From an uncultured delta proteobacterium (GTDB taxonomy: Bacteria; Myxococcota_A; Polyangia; Polyangiales; Polyangiaceae), in contig CAITIQ010000320.1 in assembly GCA_903892415.1 (NCBI GenBank), positions 1-51,545 on the forward strand: a DNA stretch of 51,545 nucleotides. The letters are read 5' to 3'. Under the pieces are notes generated by a model. That model was not told the DNA's origin and did not search any database. It was given only the letters and a program-made list of their open reading frames with translations. Below are positions 17,798 through 25,554 of the stretch, in pieces. Each line of letters opens with the position of its first letter. Within the stretch, counting starts at the first letter, position 1. The translations under genes and the position numbers were made by a program.

Positions 17798-17920
17798 ATG
17801 GCTAACGGAGATCGCCGCAGATCAAACAAGATGCGCCGCCGCAAGGGGCAAGCGAAGAAGAAAGAGCGCATCAAGAGGCGTATCGCCGCCGCGCGAAAGC
17901 CCGCCGCGAAGAAGAAGTAG
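17798..17920 (+). CDS. Very basic 40-residue protein
   Basis: A tiny open frame beginning MANGDRRRSNKMRRRKGQAK; half of its 40 residues are Lys or Arg, evenly split, and it ends in PAAKKK. The ribosome binding site AAAGGA is strong and ideally placed seven bases before the ATG, and a perfect terminator hairpin follows 16 bases after the stop, so the unit looks genuinely expressed. The composition suits nucleic-acid or ribosome binding, but this is inference; I recognise no family. Longer upstream frame (from 17705) has no ribosome binding site and is disregarded. Confidence 0.7.
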   Translation: MANGDRRRSNKMRRRKGQAKKKERIKRRIAAARKPAAKKK

Positions 17921-17936
17921 GCCGCTAGGCAAAAAG

Positions 17937-17962
17937 CAACGCCCCGTTTTTACGGGGCGTTG
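17937..17962. terminator. Rho-independent terminator, best oriented for the minus-strand gene
   Basis: A perfect 11-base-pair stem (CAACGCCCCGT with ACGGGGCGTTG) closes a TTTT loop. On the minus strand it is followed by CTTTTTG and lies 27 bases after the stop of the 17990-18550 gene, the classic arrangement. On the plus strand it lies 16 bases after the small basic protein, but the downstream tract (TCGTTCC) is poor in T, so it would act only weakly in that direction. Confidence 0.85.
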
Positions 17963-17989
17963 TCGTTCCATCGGCAAGGTTGGCGTGCT

Positions 17990-18550
17990 TCAGAATCCGC
18001 TGAACGGGTCGGAACCAACGCCAAGCTCGCCTTCCGGCATCAGCGATCGATCAATCGAGGCTCCAGGCAGCGAATCGTCCTTCACGGAGGCCGATTTGTC
18101 GGGTGCGGAGGTACCATCGAGCTTCGGGTCGGGCTCGCGAATCAGCCCCTTGTGCCCGCCCGCCATCGTCTCTTCGTCGATCATCCAGCGGTTGTTCTCG
18201 AGCCGAACCCACTTCTGCTTGAGCGCAGTGCCCCGCAAAATCGACTCATCGATGCGCTGCCACTGCACGTTGACGACGACCACGGCTTTGTCGTTGCCGA
18301 GCATGCGTGCGCCGCCGTACTCCATATCGAGGATGCGAATGCGACCGCCCCAATCGGAGTGGGCGTCGGAGTAGGCCTCACGCGCCGTGGGGTTGACCGA
18401 GTCGAGCACGATGTCCATGCGTCCGAAGCGCGCCGCAGTCACCAGGTCGTTAGCGTTCTCCGAAAGCTTTTGCGCCTGCACCTGAGGCGGTACACAGGCG
18501 AGAGCAGTGAACGATAGAGCGAAGGTGATGAGACCACGGATCGACGGCAT
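17990..18550 (-). CDS. Putative lipoprotein of unknown function
   Basis: A 186-residue exported protein. The N-terminus MPSIRGLITFALSFTALAC fits a lipoprotein signal with Cys 19. A folded middle section (ENANDLVTAARFGRMDIVLD through MIDEETMAGG) resembles a small cone-like or NTF2-like alpha/beta domain with the central strand VVVVNVQWQRID, and the C-terminal 50 residues are Ser/Asp/Gly-rich and probably disordered. Function unknown. Its terminator is at 17937-17962. Confidence 0.7.
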   Translation of the reverse strand: MPSIRGLITFALSFTALACVPPQVQAQKLSENANDLVTAARFGRMDIVLDSVNPTAREAYSDAHSDWGGRIRILDMEYGGARMLGNDKAVVVVNVQWQRIDESILRGTALKQKWVRLENNRWMIDEETMAGGHKGLIREPDPKLDGTSAPDKSASVKDDSLPGASIDRSLMPEGELGVGSDPFSGF

Positions 18551-18590
18551 CAGAGGGCTCTAGCGAAGAGCGCCGAGTTCGGCCAAGTTT

Positions 18591-18618
18591 CGGCGCCAAA
18601 CGCCGAGCCGCGCTCGGC
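18591..18618. terminator. Paired GC-rich hairpins after the helicase gene
   Basis: Two short inverted repeats overlap: CGGCG-CCAAA-CGCCG (18591-18605) and GCCGAGC-CGC-GCTCGGC (18602-18618). They lie just downstream of the helicase stop on the minus strand and can form alternative hairpins. There is no T tract, so a termination role is only a suggestion. Confidence 0.3.
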
Positions 18619-18630
18619 CAGAACGAGGAA

Positions 18631-20718
18631 TCAGGGTTTGCCGAAGGGATTGCCGAGCGAACCGAGCGCTGCGAGTAGACCCGCAGCGCCGCTGCGAGCC
18701 CGCTCGAGATCCACCGCCGGCGTGCTGGTCTCACGCCGCTCGACGTAAAGATCCGTGGGGATCTCGGTGAGAAAGCGGCTTGGGATGCGAGCTGTCACAC
18801 GGCCCCGGACGATGCGCTTTTCAGCGCGTAACATGAACAACTTGTCTTTGGCGCGGGTGACCGACACGTAGAAGAGACGCCGCTCCTCGTCCACGCTGGA
18901 GGCGTGCTCGCCCATCGGTACGTCGGTGGCGCGCTCGGTTTGCGTACGCGCATGAGGCAAGAGGCCCTCCTCGATGCCGACGATGAAGACGTAGGGGAAC
19001 TCGAGGCCCTTGGCTCCGTGCATCGTCGTCAGCGTGCAAACGTCGCCTTTCTCTTCGTCGTCTCCGGCGTCACGCAGCGCCAAGAGGCGCAAGTACTGCT
19101 CGAAGTGATCGCGGTCGCCGAAGCCGCGCTCATCGCGACGTTCGAATAAGCGCAGCATGCCCTCGACGTTGGTCCAACGCCGGGTGGCCGCGGCGGCCGA
19201 CGTTGAGGCCGCTTGGAGATCCTCCTTGAGGTGAATGCGCTCACAAAGATTCTTGGCCACCGTCGCCGACGGCAGACCTTTCGATAGATCGGTGCGGATG
19301 CCGTCGATCACAGCGGTGAACTCGCGTGCTCCGGCCACGGCTGCGGTCTGAAAATCGGGGATCGCGTGGGCGCGCGTGAGCACGGTAAAGAGCGAGGTGC
19401 CGTTGGCGGTTGCGTGGGCACCGAGCTTGTCGAGAGCGACCTCCCCGATGCCGCGCGCTGGGTAGTTGATCACGCGGCGCACGGCGATCTCATCCATCGG
19501 GTCGAAGGCCACGCGCAGATACGCCAGCATGTCCTTTACCTCTTTGCGCTCGAAGAACTGGGTGCCACCGATCATCGAGTAGGGCACTTGGTACTCTTTG
19601 AGCGCCGCCTCGATCTCGGGGCCTTGGAGGTTACTGCGATAGAGCACCGCGCAGTCTTTGGGCCGCGCTTTGCCTTGCCGCACCAGGTCGTCGATGGTGC
19701 GGGCGACGAACCTCGCCTCGCTCTCGCCGTCTTCGAAGATCACAGCCTCCACAGGCTCGGCGGCGGCGCGCGTCGCGATGATGGTCTTGGCGTGACGACG
19801 GCCGCTGCTGCCAGCAAGCACCGCGCCGGCGACGTGCAAGACGTTGGCGTTGCTGCGGTAGTTCTCCTGCAGCTTGACCACCTTCGCGCCCTCGAAGTGG
19901 CGCTCGAAGTCGAGGATGTTGCGCACGTCGGCGCCGCGCCACGCGTAGATCGATTGATCGTCGTCTCCGACCACGCACACGTTCTTGTGCCCACCACCGA
20001 GCACCCGCACGAGCTCCAATTGGGCGTGGTTGGTGTCCTGATACTCGTCGACGATCAGGTAGCGGAAGCGGGTGCGATGCTTCTCGAGGATGTCCTCACG
20101 AGAGCGCCACAAGTTGACGACCTCGCACACCAGATCGTCGAAGTCGAAGGCCAAAAAGCCCTTCATCATCGATACGTATTGCGGATAGACGATCGCGGTG
20201 ATCGCGTCGTACTCGCTTGGTTCGAGACCATCTTTGCCGATCGACGCCTCGTAGGCGTCGGGCGCGATGAAGGCATTTTTTGCGAGCGATATGCGCCCGA
20301 GGATGGCACCCACGTCGTAGCTGCGGCCGGTCTTGACGCCACGCAGCGCCTCACGAACCACGCCCGAACAATCCGCCTGATCGAAGATGGTGAACTTGCC
20401 ACCGCGGTAACCGAGCGCCTTGGCGTTGTCCCGCAAGATTTGCAGGCCGAAGCTGTGGAAGGTGCCAATCGATAGATCCTTCGACTGGCGTTCGCCGACG
20501 ATCTTGGAGACGCGCTCGAGCATCTCGTGAGCGGCCTTGTTGGTGAACGTCATCGCCAAGACGTTGCGTGGCGAGATGCCGCGCTCCATCAAGTAGGCGA
20601 TGCGGGTGGTCACGACCTTGGTTTTGCCGGAACCAGCGCCCGCGAGCACCAGCAAGGGACCTTCGGTGTGAAGCACCGCTTCGCGCTGTGAAGGATTGAG
20701 ACCGTCGGTCAGTGCCAC
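18631..20718 (-). CDS. UvrD/Rep-family superfamily I DNA helicase
   Basis: 3'-5' ATP-dependent helicase of 695 residues, complete. Motif I is LAGAGSGKT (25-33), motif Ia AMTFTNKAA, motif II VDEYQDTN (223-230), motif III GDDDQSIYAWRGA, motif IV LQENYRS, motif V TMHGAKGLEF (565-574) and motif VI FYVSVTRAKD (616-625). The DEYQDTN form and GDDDQSIYAWRGA are closer to Rep than to many UvrD proteins, but hand comparison cannot decide between UvrD, Rep and PcrA. A typical UvrD C-terminal RNA-polymerase-binding Tudor domain is not evident: the last 70 residues are Ala/Gly-rich. Role is DNA repair or replication restart. Confidence 0.93.
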   Translation of the reverse strand: MALTDGLNPSQREAVLHTEGPLLVLAGAGSGKTKVVTTRIAYLMERGISPRNVLAMTFTNKAAHEMLERVSKIVGERQSKDLSIGTFHSFGLQILRDNAKALGYRGGKFTIFDQADCSGVVREALRGVKTGRSYDVGAILGRISLAKNAFIAPDAYEASIGKDGLEPSEYDAITAIVYPQYVSMMKGFLAFDFDDLVCEVVNLWRSREDILEKHRTRFRYLIVDEYQDTNHAQLELVRVLGGGHKNVCVVGDDDQSIYAWRGADVRNILDFERHFEGAKVVKLQENYRSNANVLHVAGAVLAGSSGRRHAKTIIATRAAAEPVEAVIFEDGESEARFVARTIDDLVRQGKARPKDCAVLYRSNLQGPEIEAALKEYQVPYSMIGGTQFFERKEVKDMLAYLRVAFDPMDEIAVRRVINYPARGIGEVALDKLGAHATANGTSLFTVLTRAHAIPDFQTAAVAGAREFTAVIDGIRTDLSKGLPSATVAKNLCERIHLKEDLQAASTSAAAATRRWTNVEGMLRLFERRDERGFGDRDHFEQYLRLLALRDAGDDEEKGDVCTLTTMHGAKGLEFPYVFIVGIEEGLLPHARTQTERATDVPMGEHASSVDEERRLFYVSVTRAKDKLFMLRAEKRIVRGRVTARIPSRFLTEIPTDLYVERRETSTPAVDLERARSGAAGLLAALGSLGNPFGKP

Positions 20719-20791
20719 GCTTTGGAAGTAGCGCTATTGCCGATAAAGAACGAGCCTTGCATTCCGCCGAACGCAAAGGCAGAAGCACGGC

Positions 20792-22045
20792 GTGCAAGCC
20801 CGCGAGGCGCCGCTCGACGTGGAGGTCGCCATCGTCGGTGGTGGGCCAGCCGGGCTGGCAACGGCGCTGTTCATGAGGGAGCTCGAGCCCGAGCTAGCCA
20901 AAGGCCTGATCGTGCTCGAGCGAGAGGAGTACCCGCGGGAGAAGATCTGCGCGGGCGCGGTAGGGGCCCGCGCGCTGCGGCTCTTGTCGCTGATCGGTGC
21001 GCGGCCAGAGGTCCCGCATGTGACCATCCGCGCGATCGAGGCGCGCACGCGCTACGGCAGCGTGCGCGCCGAGCATGACGATGCAGGCTGGGTGATCCGG
21101 CGGCGTGAGTTCGATGCGGCGCTGGCAGCGACGGTGCAAGCGCGCGGGCTCGAGCTGCGCACGCGCGAGAAGCTCGTGGGCTTGCACACGCTGGCCGACG
21201 GACGTGTCGAGCTTGTGTGCGAGAGCGGTCTCTGCGTGAGGGCGCGCGCGGTCGTAGGAGCCGACGGAGTTGGCTCCTACGTGCGGCGCGCGGCCGGCTT
21301 CACGCAGGGCGAGCTGCGGGCGCAGGCGATCGAGATCGATTGCAGGCCGCTCGCAGGCGAGCTGCGTGAAGGCACGGTGCTGTTCGATCTCAGCGATGCG
21401 AGCTTGCCCGGCTATGCGTGGAAGTTCCCGACGCCCCTCGGCGGAGAGACGATGGTTTCGCACGGGGTTTACGCGGTAAAGAGCCAGGCGCTGCGAGGCA
21501 CGAGCCGAGCCGGCCTAGCCGGAAAAGAGGCTGGGCCCAGCGTTGGCTGCACCCTAAAAGAGAGCCTGCTCGATCGCACAGCGCACCTGCAGGCGCTCGG
21601 ACCTTGGCGCAGGTATGCGGAGCGAGGCATCGCGCCGGGAGCCGTGCTTGGCAAAGGGCCGATCTTGCTCGTGGGAGAAGCGGCCGGGATCGACCCGGTG
21701 CTCGGCGAAGGCATCGCCCAAGCGATCGAGTACGGGCTGTGGGCGGCGCGGCATTTGTCGGCGGGCGCGCGACGAGGACGCTTTAACTTCGATGGGCTGG
21801 GGCTCGGCCAGCTCGATGGTTTGCTCGGCTTCGATCTGCGCGTTCGATCGCGGGTGCTCGAGCTCGTTTACGGCGCCGGCAGGCCGGTGAGCGAGCGGCT
21901 GGTAGCAAGAAGCCCAGCGCTTGCACACGCCGGGCTCTCGTATTTTGCAGGTCGGAGCATTGCGCGAGGTGAGCTTGCGCGGGCCTCGTTCGACCTCGCG
22001 CTGGCTGGCCTCGGCGCGCTCAGGGAGACGGCGCTTCGGAGGTGA
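20792..22045 (+). CDS. Geranylgeranyl-reductase-family FAD-dependent oxidoreductase
   Basis: Flavoprotein of 417 residues starting with GTG. The FAD signature is DVEVAIVGGGPAGLATALF (residues 9-27), the middle motif VVGADGVGSYVRRAAG (154-169) and the second FAD contact ILLVGEAAGIDPVLGEGIAQAIEYG (291-315) match the GGR/halogenase-type group of FAD enzymes; EREEYPREKICAG is typical for this family too. Likely substrates are prenyl chains of quinones, lipids or pigments, but sequence does not decide. It converges on, and overlaps by 26 bases, the frameshifted lipoprotein gene that ends at 22020. Confidence 0.85.
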   Translation: MQAREAPLDVEVAIVGGGPAGLATALFMRELEPELAKGLIVLEREEYPREKICAGAVGARALRLLSLIGARPEVPHVTIRAIEARTRYGSVRAEHDDAGWVIRRREFDAALAATVQARGLELRTREKLVGLHTLADGRVELVCESGLCVRARAVVGADGVGSYVRRAAGFTQGELRAQAIEIDCRPLAGELREGTVLFDLSDASLPGYAWKFPTPLGGETMVSHGVYAVKSQALRGTSRAGLAGKEAGPSVGCTLKESLLDRTAHLQALGPWRRYAERGIAPGAVLGKGPILLVGEAAGIDPVLGEGIAQAIEYGLWAARHLSAGARRGRFNFDGLGLGQLDGLLGFDLRVRSRVLELVYGAGRPVSERLVARSPALAHAGLSYFAGRSIARGELARASFDLALAGLGALRETALRR

Positions 22046-22681
22046 TCTGAAGCATCAGATCGCTGAACTCGCTCAGCTCGAACAGCGCGATATCTCCTTC
22101 GACCTTGCTCGGTGCGATCACCTTCCACTCGATGGTGTCTCGGCCCTTTTCATCCTTTTTGGCGACGCCGATGGCGAGGTTGGGCGAGGCAACTTTGGCA
22201 GTGGGCAGCCGCACCTCGAACTTCGGCCCGTTGCTCGTTACCAGCGAGAAGCTCTCTGCCGGGGGGATCTGAGCTTGCAGACGGAACACAGAACCGGCGC
22301 CGCCCTTGGCCTTCTTGGCGGGCTTCTTATCGATCATGAAGGTCAGCAGCACGCCCTCGTCGAGCGCCCATTCGGGAACGCGGAACTTGGCGTTCTCGGA
22401 GCTGAGCGTGAAGTTGGCGATCGGGCTTGCGCCAACGGTCTGCGTGACCTTGACCGGGTCCGAGAAGCCGAGCGCGGGGCGACCGCTGGGCGGACGCGTG
22501 GTTGGAGCCGTAGGCGTTTCAACGACCGGCTCAGCGGTGGTGCAGCGGTGGGCTCGGCGGTAACGGCAGCCGTCGGTGCAGCCGTGACCGTGGCCGTCGG
22601 CTCGGAGGTTGGCTCTACGGCGGGGCCGGTCTTCGACCCGCAAGCCGCAAGAAACATCAGGATCGCGATGAATTTCCGCAT
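22020..22681 (-). pseudogene. Frameshifted lipoprotein gene
   Basis: Two frames join into one lipoprotein. The ATG at 22681 gives MRKFIAILMFLAACGSKTGP, a lipoprotein signal plus a Pro/Thr/Ala linker, but runs out of meaning near 22545. From about 22545 the next frame continues the same linker (TAEPVVETPTAPTT) and encodes a folded domain with FTLSSENAKFRVPEWALDE, IEWKVIAPSKVEGDIALFEL and a stop at 22020. The break falls inside a repetitive GCACC-ACCGCT stretch and needs only one missing base. It may be a real pseudogene or a sequencing error; conserved composition in both halves favours recent damage. Divergent from the 22779 gene. Confidence 0.65.
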
Positions 22682-22778
22682 TTTGGTAACTCCCAGCGCG
22701 GTCTTAGTCCTCTGCACCGTCGAGTGCAATGCGCACCCTTCCTTGCATTCGTCGTTCGGTCGCGCCAAAAGACGGCCG

Positions 22779-24686
22779 ATGAAGATCCGCCACGTCGCCG
22801 TCTTGGCTTCCGCGATGCTCATGGCTTGCGGCGCTCCCCCTCCCCGCGTCGATAAGCCCACCACCAGCGCTAGCGCGGTGGTGACCGAGCCGCCTGCGGC
22901 CTCCGCCATCGACCTTTCGCCGGTCTCGGCGCCGGCCAATATCGTGGCGCAAGGTCGCATCCAGAGCCTAGAGAACTCGCTCGGCGTTGCGTCTTCATTG
23001 CTCGGTGCGCCCAAAGATGCGGCCGAGCAGACGGCGCGCGGCCTACTGGCCGAGTTCTTCAAGCGCCAGTTGCGCTTGGAGGTGGATCCGATGGCGCTGG
23101 CCGATCAGATCGCGCTCAAGGGCTCGGTGGATTTGATGGCCACGTTGGTCGAGGGCGAGCGTCCGGACGTGAACCTGGCCTTCACCATGCCGCTGACGTC
23201 GCTCGATGGCGTGAAGCTCGCGGCTGGAGAACGGCTGCTGGAGGTCTCGCCGGGCTTGTGGTCGCTGAGCAGCGATCGCGCGCGGGTGAAGTGCTTCGTG
23301 ATGGCCTCGGCCGGGGAGATCCAAGTGCGTCTGGTATGCGGGCTGGACGAAGAGGACGTGGAGTTGCTCGGTCCGTATTTGGTACGCACGGCAGCGGTTG
23401 CGCCTGCGAGCGCGAAGGATCTCGAGCTGACGCTGGACGTTGGCATGGTCAACGCCAAGTACGGTGAGCTCGTGCGCAAGATGGGGCCCTCCCTCGCGGG
23501 CGTTGCTTCGCGCAAGTTCCACCGCGGCGTGGATGCGTATGATCAAGCAATCGACGGACTGTTCAAGTTCGGGGCAGCGGAGCTCGGCGGCGTGCTCGCC
23601 GACGTGAAGGATCTGCGACTGACGGCGGTGCTCGATCCGGCCAAGGGCGTGAAGCTCGATCTCGGCGGTTCCCTCGCTGCCGCACCAAGCTCGAGCTTGG
23701 TGAAGTCGCTCGTGACGGCGCCGAGCGGTATGCCGGCGCTGTTCGAGCGCGGACCGAAGGACACCGCGAGCGGCGTGTTCTTCAACGTTGGCGATACGGC
23801 GATGGCGTCGCAGCTATTCGCAGCAGGTCGCGGCCTGGTGCAGGGCCTGCTCGAGGCGCAGAAGGTTGGGAGCGACGCCGAGCGGAAGAAGATGCTCGCG
23901 TTCTTCGATGCGCCGTTCGGCAGTGGGACCTCGGTCTCAATCTTTGGTGGCGCGTCGAAGCTTGCTCCGGCCAAGCCGGCCAAGAGCACGGCCGATAAGT
24001 GGCAAGCCGGCTTCGACGCGATCTTCGGGTTCTACTTGATTGGCGTGAACAGCAAGCCGGAAGCCGTTGGACAATGGCTCGAGAGCGGGGTCGCCGCCTT
24101 CAATCAACCGGGCATTCAGAAGGCTGTGCTGGCGACCGTCTCCAAAGATGAACAGCTCGGCTTGAAGAAGGTCAAGGCGCCGAAGGAGCTGGGTGCGGGC
24201 GCGTTCGCCTTCGAGCTGAACATCGGGAACAAGAAGGATAAGTCGACCGGCAAGCTGCACTTCTTGGTCGGGCCCGACGGAGACAGCAGCTGGATCGCGG
24301 CCGGCTTTGATCAGGCGGAGCTGATCGAGCGCATTTCGCGGGCGAAGCAGAACAAAGAGACGTTCGACAAGAAGCCCGTCAACGTGCTGAGCTCGCGGCC
24401 TGCCTCGCTCGGGTCCTTCATCACCTTGCGCACCTTCCGCTCGACGTTGCTGGGCGCGGCGCTGCTACTGCCGCCGGATGAGAAGTCCCCGGAGACCTTC
24501 TTGTTGCGCGGCGCTGAGCGGGTGGACGCCACGTTCGAGAAGCTGCCGGAGAAGGGCCTAGCGCCCTCGACGATCACGCTCGGTGCAAAGGACGGCAAGC
24601 TCGGCTTCAGCCTGGAGATGACGAAGGCCAGCCTCGAGGAGTTCCGCGCGCTTGCGGCGATCATGTTGGCCCCGCGCAAGAAGTAG
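22779..24686 (+). CDS. Large putative lipoprotein of unknown function
   Basis: Exported protein of 635 residues. ATG at 22779 gives MKIRHVAVLASAMLMACGAP with lipobox MACG. The frame is open upstream to 21921, but those 286 codons run antisense to the frameshifted lipoprotein and are disregarded. After a Ser/Ala linker there is a repetitive alpha/beta architecture (GLLAEFFKRQLRLEVDPMALADQI, VKCFVMASAGEIQVRLVCG, GVKLDLGGSLAAAPSS and others) without recognised motifs. It resembles large secreted proteins of unknown function in Myxococcota. The hairpin at 24711-24746 follows it. Confidence 0.8.
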   Translation: MKIRHVAVLASAMLMACGAPPPRVDKPTTSASAVVTEPPAASAIDLSPVSAPANIVAQGRIQSLENSLGVASSLLGAPKDAAEQTARGLLAEFFKRQLRLEVDPMALADQIALKGSVDLMATLVEGERPDVNLAFTMPLTSLDGVKLAAGERLLEVSPGLWSLSSDRARVKCFVMASAGEIQVRLVCGLDEEDVELLGPYLVRTAAVAPASAKDLELTLDVGMVNAKYGELVRKMGPSLAGVASRKFHRGVDAYDQAIDGLFKFGAAELGGVLADVKDLRLTAVLDPAKGVKLDLGGSLAAAPSSSLVKSLVTAPSGMPALFERGPKDTASGVFFNVGDTAMASQLFAAGRGLVQGLLEAQKVGSDAERKKMLAFFDAPFGSGTSVSIFGGASKLAPAKPAKSTADKWQAGFDAIFGFYLIGVNSKPEAVGQWLESGVAAFNQPGIQKAVLATVSKDEQLGLKKVKAPKELGAGAFAFELNIGNKKDKSTGKLHFLVGPDGDSSWIAAGFDQAELIERISRAKQNKETFDKKPVNVLSSRPASLGSFITLRTFRSTLLGAALLLPPDEKSPETFLLRGAERVDATFEKLPEKGLAPSTITLGAKDGKLGFSLEMTKASLEEFRALAAIMLAPRKK

Positions 24687-24710
24687 CAGCGCGCTTGGGC
24701 ACGCTTCTGA

Positions 24711-24746
24711 CGCAGAAGGTGCTGGTTTGAAGAAGCACCTTCTGCG
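24711..24746. terminator. Perfect 13-base-pair hairpin between two plus-strand genes
   Basis: CGCAGAAGGTGCT pairs perfectly with AGCACCTTCTGCG around a 10-base loop. It begins 25 bases after one stop and ends 16 bases before the ATG at 24762. No T tract follows, so it may end the upstream transcript with help or act as a leader hairpin of the downstream gene, which lacks a visible ribosome binding site. Confidence 0.55.
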
Positions 24747-24761
24747 ATAGCTTGGCGCACG

Positions 24762-25448
24762 ATGACGCCTACTTTCGCTAATTCTCCGGTTCGCCAAGCT
24801 CTTTCTTCGTTGCTCGCCGCTGCTGCTGTGGCTTTCAGTCCGGCCGCGCTCGCGCAGCAAGCTGAGCCCCCGGCGGCACCGCCCGCATCGGACCCGCCGA
24901 GCGCTCCGATGGCTGCCACCCAGCCGGTTGGAGTGCCTGCAGCCGCGCCGCAGCCCGCGCCCGTCGCCGCGATACCGAACTACACCAACGTGCGGAACGA
25001 GTGGGCCCCCGGAGATCCCGTCCCCCCGGGCTACCACCCGGAGACGCAGATGCGCACCGGACTTGTGATCGCGGGCAGCGTGACGCTGGGAGCGTCGTGG
25101 TTGACGCTTGGGGTTTTGCCGGGCGCCATCGTGGTCTCGGCCTGTACGAGCCTCGACTCGAGCGAGTGCACAGTCGCGGGAGGGGTGCTGATGATTCCAG
25201 TGCTCGGCCCGTTCCTCACCATGCCGGTGATCGCCAGCTACACGGACATCGATGGCGCGGCCATTGCGCTACTGACCGTGGATGGATTGATCCAGAGTTC
25301 GGGCCTCGCGATGTTGATTGCGGGGATCGTCGCAGAACAAGACGTACTCGTTCGAGATACGAACATCGGAGGCGTCGACGTGAAGTTCCAGCCGTTGGTG
25401 GCTGCTGACGCCAATGGCACGCGGGTGGGAATCACTGGGAGCTTCTAG
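24762..25448 (+). CDS. Exported membrane protein of unknown function
   Basis: A 228-residue protein with signal peptide (LLAAAAVAFSPAALAQQ, cleavage near residue 32), a Pro/Ala-rich segment to about residue 72, then three or four hydrophobic helices: TGLVIAGSVTLGASWLTLGVLPGAIVVSA (about 98-125), GGVLMIPVLGPFLTMPVIA (about 140-160) and AIALLTVDGLIQSSGLAMLIAGIVA (about 167-191), ending in a short soluble strand. This layout, with a Pro-rich lead then paired helices, is common in hypothetical envelope proteins of Myxococcota. No function is recognised. The next 50 bases contain a gene remnant. Confidence 0.7.
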   Translation: MTPTFANSPVRQALSSLLAAAAVAFSPAALAQQAEPPAAPPASDPPSAPMAATQPVGVPAAAPQPAPVAAIPNYTNVRNEWAPGDPVPPGYHPETQMRTGLVIAGSVTLGASWLTLGVLPGAIVVSACTSLDSSECTVAGGVLMIPVLGPFLTMPVIASYTDIDGAAIALLTVDGLIQSSGLAMLIAGIVAEQDVLVRDTNIGGVDVKFQPLVAADANGTRVGITGSF

Positions 25449-25490
25449 GCGGCGGGCGTTCGAGTGGCGCACCGTTCTGGGGTCGGCGTA

Positions 25491-25544
25491 ATGTCGCGCT
25501 CCGCCAGCTTGGGCGGTACCAACGCCGCGTTCGTCTACGAGTAA
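25491..25544 (+). pseudogene. C-terminal remnant of an NAD(P)-binding oxidoreductase paralogue
   Basis: An 18-codon frame ends with GGTNAAFVYE and a stop. These ten residues are identical to the last ten of the oxidoreductase at 31061-31660, while the DNA differs at four third positions (GGT/GGC, GCC/GCT, GTC/GTT, TAA/TAG). Upstream of the GGC at 25512 the similarity stops. I read it as the tail of a second, once functional copy that was deleted next to the MDR oxidoreductase gene. Confidence 0.6.
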
Positions 25545-25554
25545 GGCTACTCCG

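Noticed and set aside
19366..20475. 369-residue plus-strand frame inside the helicase gene
   Set aside because: It is the antisense shadow of a fully conserved UvrD-like gene; composition is that of a high-GC reverse frame.
21921..22778. N-terminal 286 codons preceding the large lipoprotein
   Set aside because: They are antisense to the frameshifted lipoprotein gene and have no signal or domain; the lipoprotein signal at 22779 fixes the start.
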